Origin: Pseudomonas marginalis
GTDB taxonomy: Bacteria > Pseudomonadota > Gammaproteobacteria > Pseudomonadales > Pseudomonadaceae
Direction: 5' to 3'
DNA: 64,000 nt
NCBI RefSeq assembly: GCF_900105325.1
Contig: NZ_FNSU01000001.1
Location: 124,001 to 188,000 of the forward strand
The notes under the pieces: generated by a model
Databases searched by the model: none
What the model saw: the letters and a program-made list of their open reading frames with translations, nothing else
Told to the model about the DNA's origin: nothing
Shown: piece by piece, positions 60,131-64,000 of the stretch
Position numbering within the stretch: position 1 is the first letter of the stretch
Layout: each line of letters opens with the position of its first letter
Program-made: the position numbers and the translations under genes

Positions 60131-61525
60131 TTATTCAGGCACCTGCTGACGACAATCTAGGACCAATTTGGCGCCGCCAAGCGAACTGCTACCCACATCC
60201 AGCTTGAACCCATGCAGGTTGATGATCGCTGCCACGATTGATAGACCCAATCCGAACCCGCCTTTCTGATCACTTTCATCCAGACGATAAAAACGCTGGA
60301 ACACTGCAGCGCGCTCAGACTCAGGTATGCCTGGGCCGGAATCGTGTACTTCGATACGGGTGCTGCCGGCATTATTGAGTCCGCGCACCATCACTTCGCC
60401 GCCCGGCGGGCTGAACTTGATCGAGTTACTCAGCAGGTTAGCTAACGCCTCGAATAACAACGCGCGATCACTGGTGATCCACGGCAGTGATTCGTCTACC
60501 TCCAGTACCAGATCCAGTTCGTGTTCCTCAGCCAAGGGTTGGTAGAAGTCGTGCAGCTCGCGAAGCAATGGCAATGGATCCATAGTTTGAAAGCCGGACC
60601 GGCGCTGGTGATCTTCTAGTTCCGATATGCGCAACAGACCGCGAAAGCGCGCCATAAGGGCGTCGGTTTCGGCGATCGCATTGTCCAGTTGAACCCTGTA
60701 GGCTGAGTCCTCCTCAGCCTCCTGCCTGATGCGATAAAGGTGGGCGCGCAGGCGTGTGAGAGGTGTGCGCAGGTCATGGGCGATGCTATCGCATACTCCC
60801 TTGACTTCGGTCATTAATTTTTCGATGCGGTCGAGCATGGCATTGACGATTGCCGCTAGCATGTCCAATTCATCGCGTCGATGGGATAAGGGCAGTCGGT
60901 GGGTGAGGTCTCCCGCTACGATGGTTTCGGCGCTGGCTTGGATTTCGCGAATCCGACGCAATGGGCGTCTACGTAATAAATGCCATCCTAGAGCACCAGG
61001 GATGATCGTTAGTGATAGTGCCCATAACAGTGCTTGCCAGATGATTCGTGTTACGGCAAACAACGAACCGTTTACACGCACCAGAACCAGCCAACGGCCG
61101 TCATCGTTGCGAGTGGCCACTGCGTCGCAGCGTTTCTTCGGTAGTTGAGGATCGAAGGAGTAAATGCAGTTGCTCAAAGTGTGAATTTTGCCATCCAACG
61201 GCAGGTCAGGCGGAATTGAATGGATTGGCCCGCTCAATGGATGTAATTGCGCGTCGAACAGGCCAAAGGCATCTACACCCACGCCCTTCATATCGAGCGT
61301 CATGCTGGTCGTTAAAGCCTCTACCAACTCATCACCGCCAAAACGTTGGAACATATGCTGGCGTTGTAACAGAGAATTGCGTGAAAGATCGCTCAGATAA
61401 ACCGATACTTCGTAATATAGGACCCCCATCAATATGCAACTCCAGGCCACGAATAACGAACTGTATAGTGCTAGCAGGCGGCTGCTGGAGGAGCGCCAGC
61501 CTTTAGAGGGGTTCAGCAATGACAT
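60131..61525 (-). CDS. Sensor histidine kinase, partner of response regulator copy 2
   Basis: 464 residues: membrane segment 1 (LLALYSSLFVAWSCILMGVL), a periplasmic sensor loop of about 110 residues with a cysteine pair (SNCIYSFDPQLPKKRC), segment 2 (IWQALLWALSLTIIPGALGW), and HAMP (about 185-240). The kinase core follows: H-box SIAHDLRTPLTRLRAH, N-box LANLLSNSIKFSP, G boxes VHDSGPGIP and GGFGLGLSIV. Its start overlaps the regulator's stop by 23 nt. The two cysteines might sense metal or redox state (speculation). Intact. Confidence 0.92.
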   Translation of the reverse strand: MSLLNPSKGWRSSSSRLLALYSSLFVAWSCILMGVLYYEVSVYLSDLSRNSLLQRQHMFQRFGGDELVEALTTSMTLDMKGVGVDAFGLFDAQLHPLSGPIHSIPPDLPLDGKIHTLSNCIYSFDPQLPKKRCDAVATRNDDGRWLVLVRVNGSLFAVTRIIWQALLWALSLTIIPGALGWHLLRRRPLRRIREIQASAETIVAGDLTHRLPLSHRRDELDMLAAIVNAMLDRIEKLMTEVKGVCDSIAHDLRTPLTRLRAHLYRIRQEAEEDSAYRVQLDNAIAETDALMARFRGLLRISELEDHQRRSGFQTMDPLPLLRELHDFYQPLAEEHELDLVLEVDESLPWITSDRALLFEALANLLSNSIKFSPPGGEVMVRGLNNAGSTRIEVHDSGPGIPESERAAVFQRFYRLDESDQKGGFGLGLSIVAAIINLHGFKLDVGSSSLGGAKLVLDCRQQVPE

Positions 61526-62186
61526 AGCCGGAGCCTCGTACGGTACGTATCAGTGGTGTGAGACCTGGTGGGTCGATTTTTTTGCGCAGGCGACCAATGT
61601 GCACATCTATCAAATTGGTGCCCGGGTCGAAGTGATATCCCCATACTTCCTCGAAAATCATCATGCGCGTGAGGACCTGTCCGGAGTTGCGCATTAAAAA
61701 CTCCAGCAGTTTATATTCAGCGGGCAGTAAGCTTATCGATTTGCCGCCTCGGCGGCCTTCGCGTCTGATTAGGTCGAGCTCCAGGTCGGCGATGCGGAGG
61801 GAGGTTTCGAATCTCTGGGCCGTAATTTTACGCCGCAGTAGAACTTCGACACGGGCGGCCATTTCATCGGACGCGAAAGGCTTGGTGAGGTAGTCATCAC
61901 CACCAGCACGCAAGCCGAGTACGCGTTCGTCCACATCGGAAAGAGCACTGATCATAAGAACCGGCGTCGATACGCCAATAGTGCGCAATGTGGTCACGAT
62001 GGCCAGGCCATCAAGTTCCGGTAGCATCCGGTCGAGGGTGATCAGGTCGTAATCACCGGTTAGGGCACGGACTAAGCCTTCACGGCCGTTGTCCACCCAA
62101 TCTACATCCAGCCCATGGCTGCACAGCTCGGCGACAATCTCGCGAGCTGTTACCGCGTCATCCTCAATGGTCAAAATACGGGTCAT
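61503..62186 (-). CDS. OmpR/PhoB-type response regulator, copy 2
   Basis: 227 residues: receiver with D9-D10, phospho-acceptor D52 (ITLDRMLPELDG), lysine loop (LTKPFASDEMAARVEVLLRR), and winged helix (LPAEYKLLEFLMRNSGQVLT). GAGGTAAAC precedes the ATG at 62186. First gene of a two-gene unit with the kinase. It is close to copy 1 at 47235 but differs at scattered positions, so the duplication is not recent. Candidate regulator of the efflux operon 5 kb away (inference). Confidence 0.93.
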   Translation of the reverse strand: MTRILTIEDDAVTAREIVAELCSHGLDVDWVDNGREGLVRALTGDYDLITLDRMLPELDGLAIVTTLRTIGVSTPVLMISALSDVDERVLGLRAGGDDYLTKPFASDEMAARVEVLLRRKITAQRFETSLRIADLELDLIRREGRRGGKSISLLPAEYKLLEFLMRNSGQVLTRMMIFEEVWGYHFDPGTNLIDVHIGRLRKKIDPPGLTPLIRTVRGSGYVIAEPL

Positions 62187-62953
62187 AAGTTTACCTCATT
62201 GATCTTGGAATATCGTTCATGCGTAAAAGTTTTTGCTAGGCTTTTGTAATCGCTTCTGTGGCACATCGTTCTAATGCCATCACCTGCGCGAGCCTGTGTG
62301 GTCTTATTGAATGTTCTTCTGTTTACACACGATTGACTATTTTTGTGGTGAAGGAGATGCTTAAATTCGCCGAATAAAATCCACTTTGTGTACAAGGCGG
62401 TGGTCGAAATGGAGGTGCGCCTTCACTATTCCGGTACCATTGCCAAAGGCCAATAGCTTTGAGCGTAATGTGCACACCCAATCCTCGTACGATTTGGTTG
62501 AGTCGCATGCTAGTTTCCTCCACGTGCTTCTGCTAGGTTCCAATTAAATTACGGTGATAAATTTGTCAAGATGGCTGATGTCATAATAGCTCTACTGACT
62601 TGCGACATCGCGCTACGTCGGAGATTTTCAGAGGTGACGCGGTAACGGAAAAAAGTCAAGAAAATAATGTGCCGGGATTGTTTTTTTTGAATTTGAGTGT
62701 TGCCGCTTGCTCGTAATCCGTCATTAATTTTTTTATAGGTGCTAGTTGGTTTTTAATAGTCTGAAGTTTACTTTTTGCTCTAATTTACTTGTCACCCTTT
62801 TTTGGGTGTTGGGATAAGGCTACTGTTTCGACAGGAAGAAGCAAGATTTTTAATATGACTATTTGAACGGGGGTAGTCGATTCGACAGCATCTGAAAGTA
62901 GATGCCTATAAGAATGCATAAGTGTCTTGTATATTATGTATGTGGGACGGCTC
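62187..62953. other. A+T-rich region upstream of the response regulator
   Basis: About 770 bp. The first about 100 bp must carry the regulator promoter. At 62361-62543 the minus strand has two overlapping short frames (for example GNGTGIVKAHLHFDHRLVHK) that could be the eroded end of a gene, but nothing is recognised. 62640-62790 is very A+T-rich. Confidence 0.4.
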
Positions 62954-63208
62954 TCAATCTTCATTTTCAATGACAGCCTCTACAAACTCATCTAGGATCC
63001 ATCCGCGTCCGCTTGCAACTTCAGGAGGGAGTAATATAGATATTTTCTCAATTTCAAGATTCTTACGATTTAAATTTTTTGCCGAGAAATCTCGCATCCT
63101 AAAATAGCTATCCATGATCGAGACGCTATGATTTATACCCATTGAGTTCAGGTGCCAATGAAAGATCATGAATCGCGGGTGCGTCTCCGTATGCTCGAAT
63201 CGATCTAA
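62954..63208 (-). pseudogene. C-terminal fragment of an unknown gene cut by IS66
   Basis: The minus-strand frame reads LDRFEHTETHPRFMIFHWHL, then SVSIMDSYFRMRDFSAKNLN and ISILLPPEVASGRGWILDEF to the stop at 62954. Upstream of 63209 it runs into IS66 sequence, so the N-terminal codons of the open frame (to 63313) belong to the IS. The gene was evidently broken by the insertion. Family not recognised. Confidence 0.6.
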
Positions 63209-63209
63209 T

Positions 63210-63515
63210 GTAAGCGCTCCATGAACCCCACATTCCAAGCGCTTATCTGATGCTCGATGCTGTGCTCCCGATTCTCTCAGGAGCCCGTTTGCCATGATGC
63301 GCCCCGACGCCAAAGTCGAAAAAGTGTACCTCTATCCCCAACCTGTGGACTTTCGAAAACCCATCGATGGTCTGGCTGCCTTGGTCGAACTGGATATCAA
63401 AGTTGCCGTGTTCGACCCGGTACTTTTCGTTTTCCTCAACAAGCCACGCAACCGGGTGAAGATTTTGTACTGGGAGCGTAACGGCTTCTGCCTTTGGCTT
63501 AAGCGCCTGGAGGGC
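63210..63515 (+). mobile_element. IS66-family element, truncated second copy
   Basis: Begins GTAAGCGCTCCATGAACCCC, identical in type to the terminus at 42.59 kb, with the same 83-84 bp leader to tnpB. Element similarity stops within tnpB near 63515, where group II maturase sequence takes over. tnpC is absent. Confidence 0.85.
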
Positions 63516-63842
63516 GAACTCTTTCGTAAGTGCATGCCGGGAGCGTCGATGAAGGCGAAGCGCAGGATGGTAGACACGATCAAACACTGGCGCATCCATC
63601 GATCCACTACGGATGACCTGAGGGATTTTTCTCGTAGGTACAACGCTGTGATTCGAGGATGGATCGAATACTACGGTAAATTCTGGTACAGAAACTTCAA
63701 CTATCCATTGTGGAGCGCGTTGCAATCGCGCCTGCTCAAATGGATGAAGAGCAAGTATCGAATCTCTATACGTCAAGCGGAGCATCGGCTGCGTCTTGTT
63801 CGAAGAGAGAATCCGGAGCTGTTCGCGCATTGGTACCAATAA
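63294..63842 (+). CDS. Chimeric ORF: IS66 TnpB N-terminus fused to group II maturase C-terminus
   Basis: 182 residues in one open frame. Residues 1-73 match TnpB (VEKVYLYPQPVDFRKPIDGL ... WERNGFCLWLKRLEGE). From about residue 74 the sequence is the C-terminal maturase region of a group II intron protein: RKCMPGASMKAKRRMVDTIK, RYNAVIRGWIEYYGKFWYRN, then a stop after PELFAHWYQ. The maturase piece differs from those of the two introns at 39-44 kb. The join probably arose by a 5'-truncated intron insertion or a deletion. Not expected to have either parent function. Confidence 0.85.
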   Translation: MMRPDAKVEKVYLYPQPVDFRKPIDGLAALVELDIKVAVFDPVLFVFLNKPRNRVKILYWERNGFCLWLKRLEGELFRKCMPGASMKAKRRMVDTIKHWRIHRSTTDDLRDFSRRYNAVIRGWIEYYGKFWYRNFNYPLWSALQSRLLKWMKSKYRISIRQAEHRLRLVRRENPELFAHWYQ

Positions 63843-63859
63843 TATTCATCATCCCCACC

Positions 63860-64000
63860 TACATCAACTTGATCGATACTAACTCCACGAACCTAAATTT
63901 CTTTTTGGCCAGCTTAGTAGCTTCTTGCTCCGCAAGTAGAGAGCTCAGCGTATTAGCCTCATGTACTATCGTGTGCATCTTGCCTTCAAATTCATTTCCG
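63860..64000 (-). CDS. Partial unknown protein, C-terminal 46 codons
   Basis: The minus-strand frame is open from the window edge to a TAG at 63860-63862: GNEFEGKMHTIVHEANTLSS, then LLAEQEATKLAKKKFRFVEL. The sequence looks coding and would be the end of a gene coming from the right, but may itself be truncated. No family recognised. Confidence 0.4.

Noticed and set aside
62323..62543. Two overlapping minus-strand frames of 60-66 codons
   Set aside because: No ribosome site, no recognised sequence, and mutually overlapping frames; at best an eroded gene end.
63243..63839. 198-codon minus-strand frame opposite the chimeric ORF
   Set aside because: The plus strand has clear TnpB and maturase sequence; this is its shadow.
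1..64000. CRISPR array or tandem repeat array
   Set aside because: No set of regularly spaced direct repeats was seen on either strand.

Overview
The window reads as a chromosomal segment of a fluorescent-type Pseudomonas. It opens with the 3' part of clpB followed by a tRNA-Asn/tRNA-Pro/tRNA-Lys/tRNA-Pro cluster. In Pseudomonas the clpB-tRNA-Lys locus is a classic attachment site for pKLC102/PAPI-1/PFGI-1-type integrative conjugative elements (ICEs). No 16S rRNA or other decisive taxonomic marker is present, so the species is not called.

Region 1 (about 2.9-32.6 kb) is the integrase-proximal part of such an ICE. It holds a tyrosine integrase, a MOBH-type TraI relaxase and, almost all on the minus strand with frequent 4-nt start/stop overlaps, a GI-type (MPF-G) conjugation module. 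This includes TraG-, TraU- and TrbC-like proteins, a TraC/VirB4 ATPase, the ICE-specific families of the PFL_4693-PFL_4711 series, the RAQPRD protein, the TraD coupling protein and a lytic transglycosylase. Two cargo pockets interrupt it. One at 12.0-15.5 kb has a membrane protein, an IS66 relic, an ArsR-type regulator and a divergent P450/monooxygenase cassette. The other at 24.3-26.8 kb has a UvrD-like helicase and small unknown proteins. The type IV pilus, partition and single-strand-binding genes usual in this ICE family, and the other attachment end, are not seen.

Region 2 (about 32.6-45.3 kb) is A+T-richer accessory DNA: an AraC regulator, an unknown helical protein, a frameshifted chemoreceptor and an acetyltransferase-like gene. 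Next is an IS66 element hit by two different group II introns, one antisense inside tnpC and one about 1 bp inside the IS terminus. After that comes a decayed fragment of a second ICE conjugation operon on the opposite strand.

Region 3 (about 45.8-59.7 kb) is bounded by two almost identical, inverted IS5/IS427-type copies that share the same apparent transposase defects. Between them lie a response regulator with a wrecked partner kinase, IS3 and IS5 relics, and an intact three-gene RND efflux operon (permease, adaptor, outer-membrane factor). Just outside, at 60.1-62.2 kb, is an intact, diverged paralogue of the same two-component system. The window ends in a truncated gene, an IS66 tnpB fused to the C-terminal part of a group II intron maturase, and a partial minus-strand ORF.

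Several otherwise good genes carry single-base frameshifts (P450, monooxygenase, PFL_4704-family protein, chemoreceptor, IS66 tnpC). Many fall in homopolymers, so sequencing or assembly error must be excluded before calling decay. I found no CRISPR array. No wholly new system can be demonstrated; the most unusual features are the relic second ICE, the doubly intron-invaded IS66, the inverted identical defective IS pair around an efflux/regulatory block, and the TnpB-maturase chimera.
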